DNA of 64,000 bases from positions 2,356,001 to 2,420,000 of the forward strand of contig NZ_CP102664.1 of NCBI RefSeq assembly GCF_026427355.1. Reading direction: 5' to 3'. The position numbers and the translations under genes were made by a program. Source of the DNA: Sphingobium sp. JS3065 (lineage in GTDB: Bacteria; Pseudomonadota; Alphaproteobacteria; Sphingomonadales; Sphingomonadaceae). Shown here one piece after another: positions 25,254-32,691 of the stretch (positions are counted from its first letter, which is position 1; each line of letters begins with the position of its first letter). The notes beneath the pieces are model-generated. The model searched no databases. It was not told where the DNA came from and worked only from the letters and a program-made list of their open reading frames with translations.

Positions 25254-26453
25254 ATGACAGAGACGGATGCCCCCCGGCAAGCGGACTTGTTCGCTTCAAT
25301 GCAACGCGCCGGGCGGATTTTGTTCGCCGCGACGGCTTTGCTGGTCGCCGCCTGTCAGTCCATCGTGCCCAAGGGGCCAGGCCCGGTCCAGACCGGCCCG
25401 ACCCAGACCGGCCCCGACGTGACCGAAGGCCTGCCCACCGACACGCTGCGCCACCGGGTCGCGCTGCTGGTGCCGATGAGCGGTCCCAATGCAGGCGTCG
25501 GTCAATCCATCGCCAACGCGACCACGCTGGCGCTGCTGGATACCAAGGCCGACAAGGTGCGCATCACCACCTATGACACCGGCACGGGCGCGGCGGCGGC
25601 GGCGAACAAGGCGCTGGCGGACGGCAACAAGCTGATCCTGGGGCCGCTGCTGGCGGAAGATGCGCGGATCGTCGGGCCGATCGCGGCGCGGGCGAACGTG
25701 CCGGTGATCAGCTTCTCCAACGACACCAGCGTCGCGGGCAACGGCGTCTACATCATGGGCTACAACCCCAACCAGTCGATCGAGCGCGTCGTCGAATTCG
25801 CCAAGGGCAAGGGGCTGTCGCATTTCGCCGCGCTGGTGCCCAAGGGCGTCTATGGCGAGCGGGCGGGCACCGCCCTGCTGCGCGCGGTAGAGGGTGCGGG
25901 CGGGACCGTGGTGTCGATGCAGACCTTCGACCGGTCGGCCGCCTCGATCACGGCGGCGGTCAGGAAATTGCAGGCCTCGTCCAGCTATGACGCGCTGCTG
26001 ATCGCGGACAGCGGCCGGGTGGCGATGCAGGTCGCGCCCATCGTGCGGAAGAATGGCGGCGGGACGGCGCGGCTGCTGGGCACGGAATTGTGGAACACCG
26101 ACAGCGGCCTGGCGTCCAGCCCGGTGCTGCGCGGGGCGTGGTTCGCCAGCGTTTCGGACGGCCTCTACGGCCAGCTCGCGACCAAATATCGGGCGCGCTA
26201 CGGCAATGCGCCGTTCCGGCTGTCGGCCTTGGGCTATGATTCGGTGCTGCTGACGGTGCGGATCGCGCGGGACTGGAAGCCGGGCACGACCTTCCCGGCG
26301 GCGCGGCTGCGCGATGCGGGCGGCTTTGCGGGGATCGACGGGGCGTTCCGCTTCGGACGCGACGGCATTGCCGAGCGGGCGCTGGAGGTTTCCGAAATCG
26401 GGGCCGGCGCTTTCACGGTGGTCGCGCCAGCGCCCAGAGCCTTCGCGGAGTAG
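25254..26453 (+). CDS. LpoA-like penicillin-binding protein activator / periplasmic binding fold lipoprotein
   Basis: A 399-residue lipoprotein with a periplasmic-binding (Leu/Ile/Val-type) fold. The lipobox LLVAAC ends at residue 34 after an unusually long n-region; the domain begins RHRVALLVPMSGPNAGVGQS and continues with ILGPLLAEDARIVGPIA and PVISFSNDTSVAGNGVYIMG. In gammaproteobacteria the LpoA protein, encoded beside rsmI/yraN, activates PBP1a; the same neighbourhood here supports that role. ATG 25254 has AAGGA 6 nt upstream and is preferred over ATG 25299, which would give a conventional signal peptide but has no ribosome site. Confidence 0.8.
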   Translation: MTETDAPRQADLFASMQRAGRILFAATALLVAACQSIVPKGPGPVQTGPTQTGPDVTEGLPTDTLRHRVALLVPMSGPNAGVGQSIANATTLALLDTKADKVRITTYDTGTGAAAAANKALADGNKLILGPLLAEDARIVGPIAARANVPVISFSNDTSVAGNGVYIMGYNPNQSIERVVEFAKGKGLSHFAALVPKGVYGERAGTALLRAVEGAGGTVVSMQTFDRSAASITAAVRKLQASSSYDALLIADSGRVAMQVAPIVRKNGGGTARLLGTELWNTDSGLASSPVLRGAWFASVSDGLYGQLATKYRARYGNAPFRLSALGYDSVLLTVRIARDWKPGTTFPAARLRDAGGFAGIDGAFRFGRDGIAERALEVSEIGAGAFTVVAPAPRAFAE

Positions 26454-26462
26454 CGGCTGAGG

Positions 26463-27242
26463 TCAGCCTTTGACCCGCCCGGTGGGCAAAATCAGCGGCC
26501 AGTCTCCGCTCGCGTCGATGCGGGCGGAAATGCCGTAGACGCGGGCAAGCCTCTCCTCCGTCAGCACGTCCAGAGGCGCGCCGTCCGCCACCAGCGAACC
26601 GCGATCCATCAGCACCAGCCGGTCGCAATAGCGTGCCGCCATGCTGAGATCGTGCAAAACGGTGACGACCAGCGAACCAGCCTTCGCCTCGCCCTTGAGC
26701 AGATCCATCACATCGATCTGATGCCCCGGATCGAGCGCGGCCAGCGGCTCATCCGCGATCAAAGCGGGCGCGCCGACCGCCAGGGCGCGGGCCAGCAGCA
26801 CGCGGGCACGCTCCCCGCCTGACAGTTCGGTCGCCACCCGCCCCTTCAGATGCAGCACATCGGCGCGGGCCAGCGCGGCGTCGATCAGCGCTTCATCCTC
26901 CGCCGAGAGGCGCGACAAAGGCCCCAGATGCGGCATCCGGCCCAGCGCCACCAGCCGCTCCACCGCCAGCGGCCAGTGCAGGGTCTGGCCCTGCGGCAGA
27001 TAGGCGATGCGCCTGGCGATTTCCCGCCGGGTCAATCGTGCACTGGCGGCGCCGTCGATCAGGACGGAACCGCTCTCCCGCTTTACGAGGCTCAGCATGG
27101 CGCGAATCAGCGTCGACTTGCCCGCGCCATTGGGACCGATGACGCCGACAAGCTGCCCCGGCTCCAGATGAAGGTCGATGCCGTTCACCGCCGGATGACG
27201 GCCAAGGCGGACGGACAGGCCCTGCGCGTGGATCGTCACCAT
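26463..27242 (-). CDS. btuD: Vitamin B12/iron-complex ABC transporter ATP-binding protein
   Basis: A 259-residue ATPase of the FecE/BtuD group that powers import through a FecCD-type permease. Walker A is GPNGAGKSTLIRAML, the Q-loop is YLPQGQTLHWPL, the signature is ATELSGGERARVLLARAL, Walker B is ALIADEPLAALDP and the switch His is in VTVLHDLSMAARYC. It overlaps the permease gene by 7 bp and is the last gene of the pair. B12 as substrate is inferred from the riboswitch-controlled receptor gene nearby. Confidence 0.88.
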   Translation of the reverse strand: MVTIHAQGLSVRLGRHPAVNGIDLHLEPGQLVGVIGPNGAGKSTLIRAMLSLVKRESGSVLIDGAASARLTRREIARRIAYLPQGQTLHWPLAVERLVALGRMPHLGPLSRLSAEDEALIDAALARADVLHLKGRVATELSGGERARVLLARALAVGAPALIADEPLAALDPGHQIDVMDLLKGEAKAGSLVVTVLHDLSMAARYCDRLVLMDRGSLVADGAPLDVLTEERLARVYGISARIDASGDWPLILPTGRVKG

Positions 27243-28231
27243 AGCCGCCGCTCCCGCATCAGGTGGATCAGGAAGACGGGCACGCCCAGCAACGCCGTCA
27301 ACACCCCCAGCTTGAGTTCGCTGCTGGTCGGGATCAGCCGCACGCCGATATCCGCCAGCGTCAGCAGCGCAGCGCCGCCCAGCATGGAGGGCAGCAGGAT
27401 CGCGGAGGGCGAACGGTCGGTCAGCGGCCGCACCAGATGCGGCACGATCAACCCGACGAAGCCGATCGCCCCCGACACCGCCACCGCGCCGCCGACCCCG
27501 ATGGCCACCCCCAGCATCAGCCGCAGCCGCGCCCGGCGCAGATCGATGCCGAGCGCCTGCGCGCCATCCTCGCCAAGCGTCAGCGCGTCGAGCGTGCGCC
27601 CGTCCGCGATCAGCAGCGCCGCCCCGACCGCCACGCAGGGCAGCGCGATCCAGACATGGCCATAGGCGCGGTTTTCCAGGCTGCCCATCAGCCAGCTCAT
27701 GATCTCCATCGCCGCGAAGGGATTGGGCGAAAGATTGAGCGACAGGCTGATCCCCGCCCCCGCCAGCGTGGCGATGGCGATACCGGCAAGGATCAGGGTG
27801 AGCGGGCTTTCCGCAGGACCGGCCAGCAGGAACAGCGCGCCGATGCCGATCAGGCTGGTCACTATGGCCAAGGCCGGAAGCGCCAGCGGGTGCATCTGCG
27901 CCAGGCCGAAATAAAGCGCGCCGACAGCGCCAAGGGCTGCGGCATTGGATGCGCCCAGCACGGACGGTTCAGCCAAGGGATTGCGCAGATAGCCCTGAAG
28001 CGCCGCACCCGACAGGCCCAGCATCGCGCCGACGATCAGGCCCAGCAGCATGCGCGGCAGGCGCAGGTCGATCAGGATGGCGCGGGCTACATCGTCGCCG
28101 CCGCCGCTGAGGACCGCGAAGATGCGCGCCGGAGAGAGCGGCACCGCGCCGAGGGTGAGGGAGCCCAAGGCGGCAAGCAGGGCCAGCAGGATGAGGGCGG
28201 GGATCAGCAGAGGATGGCGCCGGGTGCTCAC
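27236..28231 (-). CDS. btuC: FecCD-family permease, BtuC-like
   Basis: A 331-residue inner-membrane permease with about ten transmembrane helices. Family blocks are LRLPRMLLGLIVGAMLGLSG, GYLRNPLAEPSVLGASNAAA, SWLMGSLENRAYGHVW, and VSGAIGFVGLIVPHLVRPL, the last containing the loop that meets the ATPase. A GTG at 28231 starts the gene; only a weak GGGA precedes it. It diverges from the substrate-binding protein gene with 38 bp between starts, so both promoters lie in or near that gap. Confidence 0.88.
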   Translation of the reverse strand: MSTRRHPLLIPALILLALLAALGSLTLGAVPLSPARIFAVLSGGGDDVARAILIDLRLPRMLLGLIVGAMLGLSGAALQGYLRNPLAEPSVLGASNAAALGAVGALYFGLAQMHPLALPALAIVTSLIGIGALFLLAGPAESPLTLILAGIAIATLAGAGISLSLNLSPNPFAAMEIMSWLMGSLENRAYGHVWIALPCVAVGAALLIADGRTLDALTLGEDGAQALGIDLRRARLRLMLGVAIGVGGAVAVSGAIGFVGLIVPHLVRPLTDRSPSAILLPSMLGGAALLTLADIGVRLIPTSSELKLGVLTALLGVPVFLIHLMRERRLW

Positions 28232-28269
28232 GGCTTGCGTCCCGGCATAGGCTTGCTAAGGCCTGCGTC

Positions 28270-29079
28270 ATGCGGGGCAAGGCGATCTTGGCGATATTCT
28301 TCGGACTGGCTCTGACCGGTGCCGCGCCCGCGCCGCCAAAAAAGATCGTATCGCTCAACACCTGCGCGGACCAATATGTGCTGGCGCTGGCCGACGCGGC
28401 GCAGATCGCCGCGCTCAGCCCCTATGGCCATGATCCGGAATTGTCGGCTGCCATCGGCAAGGCGCGCCGTTTTCGGACGCTCAACCGGCCTGCCGAGGAA
28501 GTGCTGGCGCTCCGGCCCGATCTGCTGGTCGGCTTTCCTTCCGGCGACAGCGTCGTGGGCGCGCCTCCGGGACAGTGGCGAACTCTGGGACTGGCCAGCG
28601 CGGACAGCTATCCCATGATCCTGACGCAAATCCGGCAGGTGGCGGCGGCGGTCGGCCATCCCGAACGGGGCGAGGCCTTGATCGCGAAGATGAGCCGCGA
28701 TCTTGCGGCCCTGCCCCGGGCCGGGCGCGGCGGGGTTGCCGCCTATTATCAGCGGCGCGGCTATATGACCGGCACCGGCACGCTGGTCGATGACCTGATG
28801 CGGCGCGCGGGCCTGGTCAATCTGGCGGGGAAGCTGGGGAAGCCCGCTCTGACGCAGCTTCCGTTGGAAGAGATGATCGCCGCCCGCCCGGACTGGCTGA
28901 TCGTGGAGAGCGGCAGCGAACAGGTCGTCGATCAGGGGACGGAAATGCTGCACCACCCGATCCTGCGCTCGATCCCGCGCATCCGCCTGCCCCAGGCATG
29001 GACCGTGTGCGGCGGCCCCGCTTATGTCGAGGCCGCGCGCTCTATCGTGGCGCAGCTCAACGCTGCGCCACGGCATTAG
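28270..29079 (+). CDS. btuF: Cobalamin-binding periplasmic protein, BtuF-like
   Basis: A 269-residue exported substrate-binding protein of the TroA/BtuF class. A signal peptide (MRGKAILAIFFGLALTGAAPA) precedes KKIVSLNTCADQYVLALAD, the usual opening of helical-backbone binding proteins, and the two lobes are joined by a long helix around SYPMILTQIRQVAAAVG. It would deliver B12 to BtuCD. AAGG lies 8 nt upstream of ATG 28270. The gene converges with the receptor gene, whose stop codon is 7 bp away. Confidence 0.85.
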   Translation: MRGKAILAIFFGLALTGAAPAPPKKIVSLNTCADQYVLALADAAQIAALSPYGHDPELSAAIGKARRFRTLNRPAEEVLALRPDLLVGFPSGDSVVGAPPGQWRTLGLASADSYPMILTQIRQVAAAVGHPERGEALIAKMSRDLAALPRAGRGGVAAYYQRRGYMTGTGTLVDDLMRRAGLVNLAGKLGKPALTQLPLEEMIAARPDWLIVESGSEQVVDQGTEMLHHPILRSIPRIRLPQAWTVCGGPAYVEAARSIVAQLNAAPRH

Positions 29080-29086
29080 GGTATTT

Positions 29087-30901
29087 TCAGAAGCGGACAC
29101 GCACGCCGCCGAACGCCGAGCGGCCATAAGTGCCATAGCCATGGACCGTGGCATATTTCTCATCGGTGAGATTGTCGATGCGGCCATAGATTTCCAGATT
29201 TTCCATGATCGGGAAGGACGCCCGCACATCCGCCACCGCATAGCCGTCCAGCCGGACCGCGTTGGTCGCATCGTTGAAGCTGTCGCCCACCATCGTCACC
29301 GTCGCGCCGGTCGACAGGCCGAAGGGCCAGACATAGTCCGCTGAAACGCTCACCGCATTGGCTGCGCGGCGCGGCAAGCGGGCATCCGTATTGCGGTCGC
29401 GCGCATCGACATAGCTGTAGGCGGCTGTGAACGTCAGCGCATCGACCGGCTTCAGGGTCAGCATCGCCTCCACCCCTTTGGCGCGGGTGCGGTCGAGATT
29501 ATTGTAGCCGCCGTAAAGACCGATCGAATAGTCGTAATTGATCTGGTCCTTCGTATCGCGCCGGAATGCCGTGACGGAAAGGATCGCCCGTTCGCCGCCC
29601 AGCCTTTGGTCGAAGCCGATATCATAGCTTTTCGACCGTTCCGGGCGCAGGCCCGCATTGCCGACATCCGTGCCGTAAAGCTGGTAGAGCGAGGGCGCCT
29701 TGAACCCTTCGCCATAGCTCATGCGGATGTTGGTCGCGCCCTGGTTGGGCGTGTAGTTGGCATTGGCGCCGAAGGTCGTCGCGCCGCCGAACTGGCTGTG
29801 ATCGTCATGCCGCACGCCGCCGGTCAGCGACAGCCCGGCAAAGGGCTTCACAATCGCCAGCGCGTAGATGCTGTCGATATCGACCTTGTGGCTTTCCACG
29901 GAGCCGAAACCGGAGAAGTCATAGTCCGGACGTTCATGCTCATAGCCGAAGATCAGCCTGGCCTGGTCCACGGGCTGATAGACGCCCTCATATTCGAAGC
30001 GCAGGTTGGTGCCGGAATAGCCATAGTCGCCATATGCCGAGGCATAGTCGCGGTCCATGCGGAACCAGGTCACGGCCGCCCGATTGGTCAGCTTGCCGTC
30101 GAACAGCGCCAGATTGAGGCCGGCATAGCCGACATATTGATCCGATTTCGAGGAGTCCGCGATGCTGTCTACCACGCCGTTGTCGGTCTCCAGGTCGGCA
30201 TGGATATAATAGCCGCGCAGGTCGAGGCTGAGCGTTTCGGTGAAGGCCAGCTTCAGCTTGGCGTTGGCGGCGATATTCTCATACCCGTCCTTTTCCGTGC
30301 CGTTGGCGGCGGAGGAAATGCCGTCGGTGTTGAAATAGGCAAGGCCGACGCCGCCCGATGCGATGCCGCTGCCGCCGGAAATATCCGCCTTGGCGTTCAG
30401 CGTGTCGCTATAGCCGTAATCGACGGATGCGTTGCCCGCGAAACCGGTGGCGGGCGTGCCGGTCATGACATTGACGACGCCGCCCACCGCCTGGCTGCCG
30501 TAGGCGACCGAGTTGGAGCCGCGCAGTATCTCGATCCGCTGGATATTGCCGGTCAGCAGATTGCCGAAATCATACATGTCGCCGATGCCGCTGGTATCGT
30601 TGACCTTCACCCCGTCGATCAGCACCAGCGTCTGCGTCGTCTCCGCGCCGCGCAGCGAAACGCCCGTCACGCCGCCCAGGCTGCCGCTGCGGTTGAAGCG
30701 CACGCCCGGCGTGGTGGCGAGCAGATCGACGACGCTGACGCTCTGGCGGGTGCGGATGGTGTCGGCGTCGATGACGGTGACGGCCTGGCCGACTTCGTCG
30801 CTGGGCTGTTCGATGCCCAGAGCGGTGACGATGATCTCATCCTCCGCCAGCGCGGGGGTGGCCGCGAGCAGCGCGGCGAGAGAGATGGTGGCTTTCAACA
30901 T
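29087..30901 (-). CDS. btuB: TonB-dependent vitamin B12 receptor
   Basis: A 604-residue outer-membrane receptor. The signal peptide (19 residues, ending ATPALA) is followed by a TonB-box-like EDEIIVTAL, a plug domain with SVVDLLATTPGVRFNRSG, SLRGAETTQTLVLIDGVKVN and IEILRGSNSVAYGSQAVGG, and a beta barrel ending in the required C-terminal Phe (GGVRVRF). The plug resembles BtuB, and the 5' region carries a cobalamin riboswitch, which makes B12 the likely ligand. AGGGAA is 9 nt upstream of the ATG and lies at the foot of a hairpin that could hide it. Confidence 0.92.
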   Translation of the reverse strand: MLKATISLAALLAATPALAEDEIIVTALGIEQPSDEVGQAVTVIDADTIRTRQSVSVVDLLATTPGVRFNRSGSLGGVTGVSLRGAETTQTLVLIDGVKVNDTSGIGDMYDFGNLLTGNIQRIEILRGSNSVAYGSQAVGGVVNVMTGTPATGFAGNASVDYGYSDTLNAKADISGGSGIASGGVGLAYFNTDGISSAANGTEKDGYENIAANAKLKLAFTETLSLDLRGYYIHADLETDNGVVDSIADSSKSDQYVGYAGLNLALFDGKLTNRAAVTWFRMDRDYASAYGDYGYSGTNLRFEYEGVYQPVDQARLIFGYEHERPDYDFSGFGSVESHKVDIDSIYALAIVKPFAGLSLTGGVRHDDHSQFGGATTFGANANYTPNQGATNIRMSYGEGFKAPSLYQLYGTDVGNAGLRPERSKSYDIGFDQRLGGERAILSVTAFRRDTKDQINYDYSIGLYGGYNNLDRTRAKGVEAMLTLKPVDALTFTAAYSYVDARDRNTDARLPRRAANAVSVSADYVWPFGLSTGATVTMVGDSFNDATNAVRLDGYAVADVRASFPIMENLEIYGRIDNLTDEKYATVHGYGTYGRSAFGGVRVRF

Positions 30902-30911
30902 TATCTTGTTT

Positions 30912-30944
30912 CCCTGAGCGCCGCTGCGACTTCATGGCTCAGGG
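30912..30944 (-). promoter_or_regulatory. Hairpin masking the btuB Shine-Dalgarno sequence
   Basis: CCCTGAGC (30944-30937 on the minus strand) pairs perfectly with GCTCAGGG (30919-30912) across a 17-nt loop. The AGGG of the downstream arm is part of the btuB ribosome binding site, so the hairpin would block translation initiation. It is the plausible expression platform of the riboswitch. Confidence 0.65.
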
Positions 30945-31079
30945 CATCCGCTTGACGCGGTCGGAACAAGGGGAAGTCGACGCCAATGCCCGCCCCCGCA
31001 CCGATGCGGCCCTGCGCCGCTTCGTCGCTCAGACGGAAAACACCGTGCCATGACCAACCCCTGGGTCAGGGCAAGAGCG

Positions 31080-31275
31080 ACCATGCGCCGGCAGGTCTCC
31101 TGGCTCGCGGGTCAATGCGGCGATGCACGCCTTCCCGGACTTGTGGCCCAGTGGCCGGTCTTGCGACCGAAGTGCATCGCGCTCACCGCTTACAGTTGCA
31201 GGGACAGCCGCGGAATGGGACGGTTGCCCGTCCGCACCGCATTCCCGTTTTCAGCCCTATTGGGCACCGGCGCGA
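31080..31275 (-). promoter_or_regulatory. Cobalamin (adenosylcobalamin-class) riboswitch of btuB
   Basis: Read on the minus strand, the hallmark elements occur in order: GGTGCC (31268-31263), the core CTGTCCCTGCAACTGTAAG (31207-31189), GGCCACTGG with the GGGAAGGCG segment (about 31155-31128) and the B12 box AGCCAGGAGACCTGCCGGC (31105-31087). Boundaries are approximate. About 180 nt separate the B12 box from the btuB start codon. Binding of cobalamin is expected to lower receptor synthesis. The rest of 30902-31366, the gap between btuB and mobA, holds no gene. Confidence 0.95.
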
Positions 31276-31366
31276 TCTTCTTTGCGCGGGAGGGTTTGTC
31301 CCCGCCCGCGCCGCGCGCCATAAGGGAAAGCGAGGCTGATGCCAAGCGGCTTGAGGAGGGACGGAA

Positions 31367-31906
31367 ATGCGATTGCTGGGGGCCGTGCTGGCCGGGGGAC
31401 GCTCCAGCCGCTTCGGCAGCGACAAGGCATTGGCGATGCTCGACGGGCGAAGCCTGCTGGATCATGCAGCAGCGGCGCTGGGCCGCCATGTCGAGGCGGT
31501 CGTGGTCTGCGGGCGGCAGGTTCCCGGGATGACCGGGCTGGCGGACCGGCCGGAGGCGGATATGGGGCCGCTGGGCGGGCTGAACGCGGCGCTGCACCAT
31601 GCGGCGGCGCAGGGCTTCGATGCCGTGCTGACGACCGGATGCGACGTTCCGGTCTATCCGGACGGGCTGGCGGAGGCTCTGATCGGGAAAGGCGCGGCGA
31701 TCCTGAAGGGACAGCAATTGGCGGGGTTCTGGCCCGCTTCACTGGGGACCGAACTGGACGCGCATCTGGCCGAGGAGAATAACCGGTCGATCTATGGCTG
31801 GCTGGAGCGGGTGAGGGCGCGGATCGTAGACCGTCCGGAGTTCGCGCTGCCCAATATCAACCGGCCGGAGGATTTGGAAAGCTTCACCCTCCCCCGTTCG
31901 AGCTGA
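31367..31906 (+). CDS. mobA: Molybdenum cofactor guanylyltransferase
   Basis: A 179-residue enzyme that transfers GMP from GTP to molybdopterin, yielding the bis-MGD cofactor needed by NasA. The nucleotide-binding signature is LLGAVLAGGRSSRFGSDKAL, with RPEADMGPLGGLNAAL and LTTGCDVPVYPDGL (metal-site Asp) following. GGAGGG lies a short distance upstream of the ATG. It converges with cobA, leaving 2 bp between stops, at the edge of the nitrate block; a shorter C-terminus than E. coli MobA is common in alphaproteobacteria. Confidence 0.9.
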   Translation: MRLLGAVLAGGRSSRFGSDKALAMLDGRSLLDHAAAALGRHVEAVVVCGRQVPGMTGLADRPEADMGPLGGLNAALHHAAAQGFDAVLTTGCDVPVYPDGLAEALIGKGAAILKGQQLAGFWPASLGTELDAHLAEENNRSIYGWLERVRARIVDRPEFALPNINRPEDLESFTLPRSS

Positions 31907-31908
31907 GG

Positions 31909-32691
31909 TCAAGCCTCCAGGGCGATAGTTGCAACGGCTTCCGCCGGAACATTCGTTCCCGCCACTGCTTCGCCAATCAGCAGCAATGTCGGATCTTCAT
32001 CGCTGATCGTCGCCACCAGGAAAGCCAGCGCGGACAGCTTCCCCCGGATCAGCCGCTCATTGGGCAGCGATACGTTCACCGCCACCATCACCGGCGTTTC
32101 GGGATCGCGCCCGGCGGCGATCAGCGAACGGCTGATCTCCCCCGCGGCGGCGCGGCCCATATAGATGCCCAGCGTGCCGCCCGGCCGCGCCAGCATTTCC
32201 CAGTCCAGCTTCAGCGGCTCGCCCGCCTTCAGATGCGCCGTCACCAGCGTCAGCCCGCGCGCCACGCCGCGCAGGGTGAGCGAGGCATGGCCGCTCGCCG
32301 CCGCCGCGCTGGCCGTGGTGATGCCGGGGCAGATGCGGAAGGATATGCCGTCCGCCGCCAGATGCGCCATCTCCTCGGCCGAACGGCCGAAGACGGAGGG
32401 GTCGCCGCCCTTCAACCGCACCACGCGCTTGCCCGCCTTCGCCGCCGCGAGCAGCAGATCGTTGATGCTCTCCTGCGCCTTGCTGTGGCGGCCGGAACGC
32501 TTGCCGACGCTCACCCGCTCCACGCCCAGCGGGATCAGGTCCAGAACGCCCGGCCCGACCAGCGCGTCGTAGAAGACGATCTGCGCCGCCGCGATCAGCT
32601 TTTCGGCCTTGCGGGTCAGCAGGTCCGGGTCGCCGGGGCCTGCGCCGACCAGCCAGACTTCACCGGGGGCGATAAGCTCATTCGGCTGCAT
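31909..32691 (-). CDS. cobA: Uroporphyrinogen-III C-methyltransferase
   Basis: A 260-residue SAM-dependent enzyme that makes precorrin-2, the branch intermediate for siroheme. Blocks include VWLVGAGPGDPDLLTRKA, VFYDALVGPGVLDLIP, GKRSGRHSKAQESIN, VRLKGGDPSVFGRSAEE and CPGITTASAAAASGHASLT. It overlaps nasA by 14 bp as the last gene of nirB-nirD-nasA-cobA, so its main task here is probably siroheme for nitrite reductase. The dehydrogenase/chelatase partner is encoded separately at 48.7-49.5 kb. Confidence 0.94.
   Translation of the reverse strand: MQPNELIAPGEVWLVGAGPGDPDLLTRKAEKLIAAAQIVFYDALVGPGVLDLIPLGVERVSVGKRSGRHSKAQESINDLLLAAAKAGKRVVRLKGGDPSVFGRSAEEMAHLAADGISFRICPGITTASAAAASGHASLTLRGVARGLTLVTAHLKAGEPLKLDWEMLARPGGTLGIYMGRAAAGEISRSLIAAGRDPETPVMVAVNVSLPNERLIRGKLSALAFLVATISDEDPTLLLIGEAVAGTNVPAEAVATIALEA

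Noticed and set aside
31080..31275. Cobalamin riboswitch read on the plus strand as control of mobA
   Set aside because: All conserved elements (B12 box, core, GGTGCC) are in sense orientation only on the minus strand, so it belongs to btuB.
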